A stretch of 35,760 nucleotides of DNA from NCBI GenBank assembly GCA_938035525.1, contig CALHOI010000043.1, positions 1 to 35,760 on the forward strand, in the 5' to 3' direction. The notes beneath the pieces were generated by a model. The model did not search any database and was not told the DNA's origin. It worked only from the letters and a program-made list of their open reading frames with translations. The translations under genes and the position numbers were made by a program. Below, one piece after another: positions 26,569 to 34,419 of the stretch (positions are counted from its first letter, which is position 1; each line of letters opens with the position of its first letter). The stretch is from an uncultured Granulosicoccaceae bacterium (GTDB taxonomy: Bacteria > Pseudomonadota > Gammaproteobacteria > Granulosicoccales > Granulosicoccaceae).

Positions 26569-26569
26569 C

Positions 26570-27613
26570 ATGACTACCTTAGAAAACGTTGCAAAGCTAG
26601 CGGGTGTATCAACCGCCACAGTTTCACGAACGCTCAACACCCCCGAGCAAGTGGAATCGACAACACGCGCCAAAGTAACCGATGCCATCGCTAAAACCGG
26701 CTACAAGCGCAACGAAATGGCCCGCACACTGGCATCTCAATCATCACGAACCATTGGCCTGTTAACGGATACATTTTCGTCGAGCTACTTCAGTCCTATT
26801 CTGGAAATCACAACAAAAATATTACACCAGCATGGTTACTTCACGCTGGTGGAAGCCATGGGATCGACACCCTCCACCACCAGCAGCGAAACACAAAATC
26901 GAGCCTGGCATTCTTTAACAAGCAGGCAGGTTGAGAGCGTCATTCTGCTTTCAGGATTAATCAACGATGACCTGCTCAGAAGGATGTTCTCCGAATTCCC
27001 ATCGTCTGTCATTATTGGCCAGACAATAAAAGGTGCCGAGGATCGATGTGTCAGCTTTGATCATTACAAAGGTGGTCAACTTGCCGCCGAACACCTGCTA
27101 AAAAAAGGGCACAGGCAAATAGCGATGATCAAAGGCTCCAGCTACAGGGAAGATTCCGTTGAGCGTGCGCAGGGATTCAAAGATGAGTTAGCGGCAAACA
27201 ATATCAAGCTTGATGCTGATGCAATTTTCGAAGGTGACTACACCGTAGACAGTGGTCGGGCAGCTACAAAAAAAATCTTAAAAAAAAGGGATAACTTCAC
27301 AGCCATTTTTTCTCACAATGACGATATGGCTGCTGGAGCAATAAGTGAACTACACATTGCCGGCGTTGATATTCCAAACAAAATGTCGATTATCGGTTTT
27401 GATAATTCTGCAATAGCGCAGGCTGTGCACCCGCAACTAACCAGCATCTCTCAGCCCATTAAAGCAATGGGACATTCAGCGGCAATACTTGCGCTTAATT
27501 TAAGTAAAAGCCAAAGAAACAAAAACGAGTTCGAGCAACCACAATTGCGATTCTCACCCGAAATTATTGAACGCCATTCGGTTAAGCAACTAAATACGGT
27601 GGCCGAACAGTAA
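26570..27613 (+). CDS. LacI-family transcriptional regulator
   Basis: This 347-residue protein has an N-terminal LacI helix-turn-helix (TLENVAKLAGVSTATVSRTLN) and hinge (GYKRNEMARTLAS). A periplasmic-binding-protein-like effector domain follows (IGLLTDTFSSSYFSPILE, FDHYKGGQLAAEHLLKKGHRQIAMI, FSHNDDMAAGAISEL, SIIGFDNSAIAQAVHPQLTSI). The effector, probably a sugar or sugar phosphate as for most family members, cannot be read. No metabolic or transport gene is next to it. The stop codon shares one base with the ATG of the downstream luxR-type gene (TAATG), so they are translated as a coupled pair. Autoregulation is strongly suggested by the 28-bp palindrome at its start. Confidence 0.93.
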   Translation: MTTLENVAKLAGVSTATVSRTLNTPEQVESTTRAKVTDAIAKTGYKRNEMARTLASQSSRTIGLLTDTFSSSYFSPILEITTKILHQHGYFTLVEAMGSTPSTTSSETQNRAWHSLTSRQVESVILLSGLINDDLLRRMFSEFPSSVIIGQTIKGAEDRCVSFDHYKGGQLAAEHLLKKGHRQIAMIKGSSYREDSVERAQGFKDELAANNIKLDADAIFEGDYTVDSGRAATKKILKKRDNFTAIFSHNDDMAAGAISELHIAGVDIPNKMSIIGFDNSAIAQAVHPQLTSISQPIKAMGHSAAILALNLSKSQRNKNEFEQPQLRFSPEIIERHSVKQLNTVAEQ

Positions 27614-28416
27614 TGCAAAACTCTTTAAATGAATCGGCAACGAATGCAGATTATGCAGAAGCGATAAATTGGCAAAGTAACGTGTTTCCTCAGCTTAAAG
27701 CTCAATGTCTGAGCGAGTACGACGCAGCCGATTGCCTGCATAAGACAAAACAAAGCTGCATTGATTATTGCTCAAGCCTTGGGTATGACTACATTGCCTA
27801 TGCCGGTTACTTTCCGATAGGCGATATCAAACATGACTTCAGTCATTTTCCCGATAACTTTGTCAGTACACCTGCAACTGGACTAAAAGAATTGGAAGTG
27901 TTGATACAAAAACAGTGCAAGAATCGAACTGCACCGTTTGGCTGGAACGACATACCGACTGATTCTGGTAAAACTTCCGACCAGCTTAAGGAGCTGCTTC
28001 GAAAAGCCGAAGCCAACAATATCCACAACGGTGTTTGTATACCCATACACGGTGCTGGAGCAGAACAAGGCATGCTGAACGTTGCACACAGCAGCAAATA
28101 CAAGGCTAAAGCTGAGGACAACCTACGGTTTCTGCAATTCCATGCAATGGGTATTCACGAAGCCGTTAAAGCTTGCAGCGATCGCCAGACAAAAGGAATG
28201 TCCAAGACAAAAGCACTCAGCCCAAGAGAGCGAGAGTGCCTGGACTGGATTGCTGCAGGTAAAACCGCATGGGAAACAGCGAAAATAGTTGGTATTACCG
28301 AAAGCACTGTTTCGTTTCACATTCGCAACACCATACAAAAGCTTAATGCCAGCAACAGGTCGCATGCCGTGGCAATCGCCATGGCCTGCTCGCTTATTTC
28401 CAATTCGCCCAAATAA
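27613..28416 (+). CDS. Divergent LuxR-type quorum-sensing-like regulator (solo)
   Basis: The 267-residue protein has a C-terminal LuxR helix-turn-helix (LSPRERECLDWIAAGKTAWETAKIVGITESTVSFHI, KLNASNRSHAVAIA). The wording ECLDWIAAGKTAWE is typical of AHL-type regulators. Residues about 30-185 fit the autoinducer-binding fold: YDYIAYAGYFP, HFPDNF, a 28-residue stretch to PFGW, NGVCIPIHGAGAEQG. Aligned without gaps from PDNF to PFGW, the usual Trp, Tyr, Asp and Pro ligand residues read Phe, Pro, Val and Leu, while the later Trp and Gly are kept. Classical AHL binding is therefore unlikely. No luxI gene is visible. It is translationally coupled to the LacI regulator and followed by a terminator. 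Confidence 0.85.
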   Translation: MQNSLNESATNADYAEAINWQSNVFPQLKAQCLSEYDAADCLHKTKQSCIDYCSSLGYDYIAYAGYFPIGDIKHDFSHFPDNFVSTPATGLKELEVLIQKQCKNRTAPFGWNDIPTDSGKTSDQLKELLRKAEANNIHNGVCIPIHGAGAEQGMLNVAHSSKYKAKAEDNLRFLQFHAMGIHEAVKACSDRQTKGMSKTKALSPRERECLDWIAAGKTAWETAKIVGITESTVSFHIRNTIQKLNASNRSHAVAIAMACSLISNSPK

Positions 28417-28436
28417 CAATTTCAATCAGGTAATAC

Positions 28437-28466
28437 AGCGGGCCGATCAGGCGCCCGCTTTGTTTT
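28437..28466 (+). terminator. Terminator of the lacI-luxR unit, inside the 3' end of the convergent gene
   Basis: The stem AGCGGGC / GCCCGCT (28437-28443, 28453-28459) with a 9-base loop is followed by a T-rich tail (TTGTTTTT). It overlaps the last codons of the convergent coiled-coil gene, whose stop is at 28447-28449. Confidence 0.7.
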
Positions 28467-31400
28467 TATACTTCTTCTGATACTGCTCCTGAGCACCGCC
28501 GACCCAATTATCCCGTTCAATTCGACCCGGGAACGCATCGATTGCTTCGGTGACTTTAGCAATATCATCGGCATTGAATTCGGCTACCTGCTTGAAGGAT
28601 GTGATACCAAGCGAGTTCAGAATCCCCTCCATAACAGGCCCGATACCGTTGATCTTTTTCAGATCATCTTTTTCTTTGGGTGCAACATAAAGCGGTTGCC
28701 TCACCACCGATGAGCTCGATTTTGTTGCCTTGGGTTTCGCTGCAGCAGGCTGCGGTTGATTTCTTAAATCAGCAAGGCGCTGCTTTAACTCGGCAATTTG
28801 TTGGTCTCGACGCACTATATCGGCTTCAAGACTCTCCAGATCTTTTATTCGATCCTGAAGCCGCTTACTGGCTACTATCTGCTCCTGTTGCTGCTGTATA
28901 CGTTTTTCAAGCGAATTCATGTTGGCAACAGAGCGGTCACGTTCACTTTGCAGTGATTGCATTTCACTGCGTAAGCGTCGCAATTCCAAATCGTTTTCTT
29001 TGGCAAATGCAGCCTGCTCTTCTGCTTTGCCCAAAGACTTGCTTAGCGCATCGATTTTCAGCCGGCTTTGCTCCAGCTCCGCCGCTGCTTTTCTGAGCCT
29101 GTCGAGTTCTCGCTCCTTGTCATCCAAGGACTTCCGTAAGGTATCTATCTGTTTGATCTCGGCATTCAATCTGGCTATTTGAGCATCATTTTTCTCCACT
29201 CGAGAATGAGCGTCTGCCAGTTGGCTCTTCAATTTAGCCTGTTCTGCAGCAACACTTTTCGATTCACTTTGAGCTGCGCTCAATTGCGCTCTGGTGTCAT
29301 TCAACGTCTTTTCAACCGTTTTAAGTCGATCTATTTCGGCGTTTAACTTGCGTGCATCTGCCTGTGCATCCGCAACGGATTTTTGTAAGCCGTCCAGCTT
29401 TGCATTTTCAGATTTAAGTTGGGCGATATTCTTATTGCTTTGTGCCAGCTCAGCTTCAAGTTCGGGCAATTTACTTGTTTTGCTCGTCAGTTCAGCAATT
29501 TCATTGCGCTTACTGGCTAAGCTACTTTCAAGTTCACCGATTTTCTTCAGTTGATCACGCAACGATGCAAGTTCTTTAGCTGCATCAGCTTGCGTAGACT
29601 CGAGCTTTTGTTTCTCACCTTGCAATTGCGCAACTTGTTGTCTGGTGTCACGTAATTGATTTTCAGCCGCTGCAGCCTGGTTTAATTCTGCCTGGCTTTT
29701 CGACAGTGCTTTTTCCTTGTCAGCCAATGTTGACTTTAAAGAATCGAGCTCACTGACTTGCTGCTTAAGCTTGTTAACTTGAATATCTTTATCCGCCAAA
29801 TCTTTTTCGATTGAGCGCAGTCTGGATATATCAGCTGTAAGCTTCGCGTTGTTGGCCTCATGCTGTTTAATACTGGCTTCGTGCTGCTTAACCAGATCAA
29901 CGTTTTTGCGCAACGCCACGACTTCGCTCTCTTTACTCTTCAGCTGAGACTCAAGATTGGCCGATCGGGCGTCTTTGTCCTTGACACTGGATTCTATTTG
30001 AGCCAATCGAGAAACCTGCGCGGTCAGGTTGGTTATTTCAGATTCACGGGCAACTAACTTCTTATCAGTTTCCTGGTAAGTGACCAATTGCGCTTTGGCG
30101 GATTTAAGCTCACTTTCTGCCTCACTTCCCGCCTGCTTTGCTTTATCAAGTTCAGCACGCACACTTTGCAACTGCGAATGTGCATCTTTGGCCTTTGCTA
30201 ATTCAGCACGAGCCTTGAGTAACTCACCTTCTGCTTGTTTGGCCTTATTAAGTTCTTCACGCACCCGTGGCAATTCTGCTTCGGCTTGCTTCGCCTTATT
30301 AAGTTCGGCGCGCACCTTAGGCAATTGAATTTCAGCCTGTTTCGCCTTGTCCAGTTCGGCCCGTACCCTAGGCAAATCGGCTTCAGCCTGTTTCGCCTTA
30401 TTCAGTTCAGCACGTACTTTCGGTAACTCAACTTCAGCTTGCTTCGCCTTATTAAGCTCAGCACGTACTCTAGGCAACTCGGCTTCAGCCTGCTTTGCCT
30501 TATCTAATTCTGCACGCACTTTCGGTAACTCAACTTCCGCTTGCTTGGCTTTATCAAGCTCGGCGCGTACTTTAGGCAACTCAGCTTCTGCCTGCTTTGC
30601 CTTATCTAATTCTGCACGCACTTTCGGTAACTCAACTTCGGCTTGCTTGGCTTTATCAAGCTCAGCGCGTACTTTAGGCAAATCAGCTTCAGCCTGCTTC
30701 GCCTTGCTCAGCTCGGCCTTCACTTTTTGCAGCTGATCAGTCTCTGCGACCTTCAAACGTTCAAGTTCAGCTTTGCTTGACTCAAGCGCTTTAATAGATT
30801 GCCCTTGTTGGTCACTTTTGCGCGTGAGATCGGTTATCAATTTATTTTGATCAGCCACTTTGGCTTCATGTTTTTGCAGGTCGGTGATTTTTGCCTCACT
30901 CTCCTTAAGCCTGGATTGCAGCTGTGTGGCGCGCGTTTTTTCTTTCTCCAGTTCTATGATCTGAGCATCTCTGGATTTCAATGATGATTCCAGACTCATT
31001 ACTCTGTCGCTCTGTTTACGCAACTGAGCAATGTGCGTGTCTTTTTCCTGTAAAGCGTTTTGCAATGATTCAGCATGCGATGCTTTCTCGCCAAGCTTTT
31101 TGATTCGCTGCTCGCTTTTTTCCAGGCTGGCTTCAAGCACCGGAATTTTGCCGGCACGCGATTGAAGCTCTACAATGTCGTTGTTGCGCGATTTAACTTG
31201 CTTTTCCAGTTCTGGAATTTTCTTAACTTGCTCGCGTAAACCCGTTATGTCTTTTTCATTCTGGCCCAACTGAGATTGAAGTCCAGTGATTTCACGCTGG
31301 CTGTCTTTAAAACGAGTTTCAAACACGCGAGCGTCATTTAAGTGAGTCGTCAAACTGCTCACTTCACGCTCACGATCGCTGAGTTTCTGACTGACCGTCT

Positions 31401-32961
31401 GCAATTGAGCCAGATCAGCGTTGGCTGTTTCAAGTTTGGTGCTCAGACTGTTGGATTGCTCACGCGCCTGACTAAGCTGAAGTGATACCGATTTAAGCTC
31501 ATCGCTTTTAGCATTGACTTGTTGGTTTAAGCTGCTGGTTTCGGCTTGCAGTACCTCGACTCGTTTCTCGCTCTCGCTTAGCAAATCTCGTGTACTGGTA
31601 AGCTGCTCGGCTGTGGCATTAAGGTCCGCTGTTGTTTTATCGGCTACTGCTTGTTTTGACGTTAGCTCAGCGATCTGCTTGTCACGTTCACTGACCTGAG
31701 TACTAAAATGATCAAGTGAGTTTTTGGCATCTATCCGTTCCCGGCGCAACTCACCTAAATCAACTTGTAGCGCTTTACGCTGCGATTCCAACGTATCACA
31801 TTGCTCCATCAAGACTTTGATGTTTTCCAACTGGGTTTCACTTTGCGCACGAAGGTTGTCACGTTCACCCTCAACAACGCGAATACGATCAACATCCGAC
31901 TGCAATTGATTGACCTTTGCCTGGCCCTCGCGAGCAACCTCCAGCTTCTTATTGAGGTCTTCTATCTGTTTTTGCTGCTCAGCAATTTTTTCTTTGTAGT
32001 GGCCGCCCGCCTGCCCTTCGGCCTGAGCGCGCACAGAAACCAGTTGTTTCTCACTGGATTGCTTTACGTCTGCCAGAGTCTGCTTCAGAGCTTTGATTTC
32101 GCGTTTGCGTTGCTCAAGATCGTACTCAAGCGGCTTGACCCGAGCAGAAATACGATACAACTCATCGAGCTCTTTATCGTCGCGAGTTGAACTCAAGAAC
32201 GATTGACTTTGTGCTGCTGCATCCGTTGTGCTGATGGTTTGGGTATGCCCGATGTTCATCGACTTATTGGCAACGCGACTGATGTTCGCCGACTGGCTTT
32301 CCAGCTGCGCGATGCGCGATCGACTTTGCTTAAGATCAAACTCTAAGGGTGCAACACGCGCGGCAAGTTGGTACAGCTCATCAAGTTCCTTTTCACTGGC
32401 AGCCGTTGAGACAGCTGATGCTCCCGTTGTTACTGACGCACTGCCTGTGCGGCTGACACCAGCACGGTTAGCATTATATTGTTCTATTTCAGCAACCTTG
32501 GATTTGGCTTGTGCCAACTCATACTCCAACGGCTTCACTTTTGCGGCCAGCTGATAAAGCTCGTCGATATCCTCATCAGTTGCCATGGTATCGTCGGGAC
32601 CCAAATCAAAATCAGCCGGTTGATACAGATTGGCCGCTACATTGTGGGCAGATGTACTGTTAGCCGATACATTGCTGGCCGATGCACTGTTAGCAGATGC
32701 ACTGTTCGACTTAGCGTCTCTGACAGTCGTCGATGATTTATTCGTGTTAACAACTGAAGCAGAACCTGCGCTGGCGTTTGTTTGTTGCGACGACGCCCTT
32801 GCTGATGACAGAGTTGAAGCCCCTGTTTGTCCGCGGGTACCAACACGCTCAATTTGATTTTGTCGTCGCAAGTCAGCGATCTCGGAGCGCCCGCGCAAAA
32901 ACTGGAATAGCCAGCCAACTAACGCACCTAAAATAAATACGAGCAATGTGCCTAACACCAT
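28447..32961 (-). CDS. Giant membrane-anchored coiled-coil protein with C-terminal helix-hairpin-helix domain
   Basis: This 1504-residue protein is largely helix. An N-terminal transmembrane segment (about 2-22) is followed by a Ser/Ala/Asn-rich stretch (about 47-110). Three copies of a motif of the form DELY(Q/R)..A(K/R)VxPLE come next (about 132-160, 190-220, 261-291). About 1100 residues of continuous coiled coil follow, including 12 copies of a 17-residue repeat (about 743-945) of the type VRAELDKAKQAE(V/A)ELPK. A helix-hairpin-helix domain ends it (about 1431-1485: LKKINGIGPVMEGIL, GRIERDNW). HhH domains of this kind occur in uncharacterised membrane-anchored proteins and in some DNA-binding contexts. 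A Shine-Dalgarno-like AAGAGAG precedes the ATG. No known family with this exact architecture is recognised. DNA or chromosome tethering is possible but unproven. Confidence 0.88.
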   Translation of the reverse strand: MVLGTLLVFILGALVGWLFQFLRGRSEIADLRRQNQIERVGTRGQTGASTLSSARASSQQTNASAGSASVVNTNKSSTTVRDAKSNSASANSASASNVSANSTSAHNVAANLYQPADFDLGPDDTMATDEDIDELYQLAAKVKPLEYELAQAKSKVAEIEQYNANRAGVSRTGSASVTTGASAVSTAASEKELDELYQLAARVAPLEFDLKQSRSRIAQLESQSANISRVANKSMNIGHTQTISTTDAAAQSQSFLSSTRDDKELDELYRISARVKPLEYDLEQRKREIKALKQTLADVKQSSEKQLVSVRAQAEGQAGGHYKEKIAEQQKQIEDLNKKLEVAREGQAKVNQLQSDVDRIRVVEGERDNLRAQSETQLENIKVLMEQCDTLESQRKALQVDLGELRRERIDAKNSLDHFSTQVSERDKQIAELTSKQAVADKTTADLNATAEQLTSTRDLLSESEKRVEVLQAETSSLNQQVNAKSDELKSVSLQLSQAREQSNSLSTKLETANADLAQLQTVSQKLSDREREVSSLTTHLNDARVFETRFKDSQREITGLQSQLGQNEKDITGLREQVKKIPELEKQVKSRNNDIVELQSRAGKIPVLEASLEKSEQRIKKLGEKASHAESLQNALQEKDTHIAQLRKQSDRVMSLESSLKSRDAQIIELEKEKTRATQLQSRLKESEAKITDLQKHEAKVADQNKLITDLTRKSDQQGQSIKALESSKAELERLKVAETDQLQKVKAELSKAKQAEADLPKVRAELDKAKQAEVELPKVRAELDKAKQAEAELPKVRAELDKAKQAEVELPKVRAELDKAKQAEAELPRVRAELNKAKQAEVELPKVRAELNKAKQAEADLPRVRAELDKAKQAEIQLPKVRAELNKAKQAEAELPRVREELNKAKQAEGELLKARAELAKAKDAHSQLQSVRAELDKAKQAGSEAESELKSAKAQLVTYQETDKKLVARESEITNLTAQVSRLAQIESSVKDKDARSANLESQLKSKESEVVALRKNVDLVKQHEASIKQHEANNAKLTADISRLRSIEKDLADKDIQVNKLKQQVSELDSLKSTLADKEKALSKSQAELNQAAAAENQLRDTRQQVAQLQGEKQKLESTQADAAKELASLRDQLKKIGELESSLASKRNEIAELTSKTSKLPELEAELAQSNKNIAQLKSENAKLDGLQKSVADAQADARKLNAEIDRLKTVEKTLNDTRAQLSAAQSESKSVAAEQAKLKSQLADAHSRVEKNDAQIARLNAEIKQIDTLRKSLDDKERELDRLRKAAAELEQSRLKIDALSKSLGKAEEQAAFAKENDLELRRLRSEMQSLQSERDRSVANMNSLEKRIQQQQEQIVASKRLQDRIKDLESLEADIVRRDQQIAELKQRLADLRNQPQPAAAKPKATKSSSSVVRQPLYVAPKEKDDLKKINGIGPVMEGILNSLGITSFKQVAEFNADDIAKVTEAIDAFPGRIERDNWVGGAQEQYQKKYKNKAGA
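30127..30735 (-). repeat. 51-nt tandem repeat coding 17-residue units (12 copies)
   Basis: About twelve consecutive 51-base units encode VRAELDKAKQAEAELPK-type peptides; nine keep the LP(K/R)VR core. Units differ mostly at synonymous sites and by A/V/I and K/R swaps. Each unit carries a Pro, and the 17-residue length does not fit whole heptads. Confidence 0.9.
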
Positions 32962-33165
32962 TGGAATCTCTCTTTATCAACCAAAAAGATTGATCAAGAA
33001 TACATCAGCCAATCAATGGCCATGCTCTGAATGCTTAAAAAAAGGTAAACAGTCGTTCCAGCGCGGAATTAAACGATGCGATTACGGTGTTATTTAACAG
33101 TACGGCACGAATAACCCAGCCAATACTGCATTATCTAGCACTATTGCTGACTAGGCGACTGAGTG

Positions 33166-34410
33166 TCAGCTTTGAGCGATAACAGGAATATCGCCACTGA
33201 GCCCCATCGCATGCTTCATAACCCGGTGTTTTATCGGAGTGATTTGTTCAACGAGATTTAATGAAGCGCTGCGGGCCTTTTGAACCAATGGCGGGCGCGG
33301 TTTGAAGGCTTCATAAATTGAATCCAGCGCACTGATCATGATCTGGTTTTCGGTGTAGCGCCATCGCTGATAACGCCGCAGTATTTTTTGATCACCCAAG
33401 TCTCGTTGCTGAGCGTGCGCGTTGCTCAACACTTGCGCCAGAGCGGCAGCATCGAGCAAACCAATGTTTACACCTTGGCCCGCCAGAGGATGCACGGTGT
33501 GAGCAGCATCACCAACCAAGGCGACTCTGTTGGCAACGTAACTGCTTGCGTGTGCCTTGGCAATTGGAAAAGAAGCACGACCATACACCTCGTTAACCAG
33601 CCCGAGTTCAGTAGGAAATGCTGCTTGCAAGCGATCAATAAAGTCCGCTTCGCTTAATGCTTTTAACGCATCAATTTGTTCAGCAGTGTCGTACCAGACT
33701 ATCGATGCACGTTGATCGCATAAGGGCAAAAAAGCTTGCGGACCAGCCGGCACGAACCGCTGCCAGGTGATGTCTTGCTGCGGAAGCTGTGTGGCGACGC
33801 TGGCAACCAATGCATGTTGTGGATAATTCTTTTTATCCATAGTAATACCCGCCTGCTGCCGCACTGTTGAATTTGCACCATCAGCACCCACCACCAACTG
33901 CGCTTGCACGGTGGCGTTGTTATCCAGGGTCAGCTCAATACCAGATTGCGTATAACGGTATCGACTTAGCTTAGCGGGGCTAACCACTGTCACGTTATCA
34001 AGCTTCGCAATACGCTCGAGCAGTGCTAGCTGGATAACCCGGTTTTCGACAATGTGACCAAGATGGGACGCCTGTATATCGGCGGCGTTAAAGTCAGTCC
34101 TGCCACCTTGTTCGTTATCCCAGACACTGAGGCGTTTATATTCACAACAACGACGCGTTGCAATACCATTCCAGGCACCAACATGCTCCAGCATGTTCTG
34201 CGATGCCACACTTAACGCAGATACACGTAAATCGTACTCGGGGTCTGTTCCTGGTTCAAAGGGTGGCGGGAGTTTGTTTTCAAGAACGCAAACTCGCAAA
34301 GGCGTATTAGCGTGCTGCGAGGAAGTGGCCAAAGCGGCGCAGAGCATGCTGCCCACCATGCCGCCGCCTACGATGGCCACATCGTATTGCGCGTTAATCG
34401 AATCGTTCAC
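33166..34410 (-). CDS. UbiH/UbiF/VisC/COQ6-family FAD-dependent monooxygenase
   Basis: The 414-residue flavoprotein hydroxylase has FAD dinucleotide-binding VAIVGGGMVGSMLCAAL (about 11-27), the DG motif VVGADGANSTVRQQAG, and the GD motif RVALVGDAAHTVHPLAGQGVNIGLLDAAALA (about 290-320). This is the family that hydroxylates the ubiquinone ring, or less often other aromatics. Which ring position (UbiH, UbiI or UbiF type) cannot be told from the motifs alone. The start is GTG at 34408-34410, with no clear Shine-Dalgarno. It follows the Nma111-like gene by nine bases and is probably in the same transcript. Confidence 0.9.
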   Translation of the reverse strand: MNDSINAQYDVAIVGGGMVGSMLCAALATSSQHANTPLRVCVLENKLPPPFEPGTDPEYDLRVSALSVASQNMLEHVGAWNGIATRRCCEYKRLSVWDNEQGGRTDFNAADIQASHLGHIVENRVIQLALLERIAKLDNVTVVSPAKLSRYRYTQSGIELTLDNNATVQAQLVVGADGANSTVRQQAGITMDKKNYPQHALVASVATQLPQQDITWQRFVPAGPQAFLPLCDQRASIVWYDTAEQIDALKALSEADFIDRLQAAFPTELGLVNEVYGRASFPIAKAHASSYVANRVALVGDAAHTVHPLAGQGVNIGLLDAAALAQVLSNAHAQQRDLGDQKILRRYQRWRYTENQIMISALDSIYEAFKPRPPLVQKARSASLNLVEQITPIKHRVMKHAMGLSGDIPVIAQS

Positions 34411-34419
34411 GGCAGCAAT

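Noticed and set aside
30127..30735. Regular repeats that might look like a CRISPR array
   Set aside because: The units are tandem without unique spacers and lie in frame inside a protein gene.
30080..30736. Plus-strand ORFs of repeated SSARTLGNSASACFAL type opposite the coiled-coil gene
   Set aside because: Antisense shadow of the 51-nt repeat of the giant gene; no start site or recognised domain.
33031..33062. Possible terminator (T7 on the minus strand) after the UbiH-family gene
   Set aside because: The stem before the T run is short and bulged, too weak to call.
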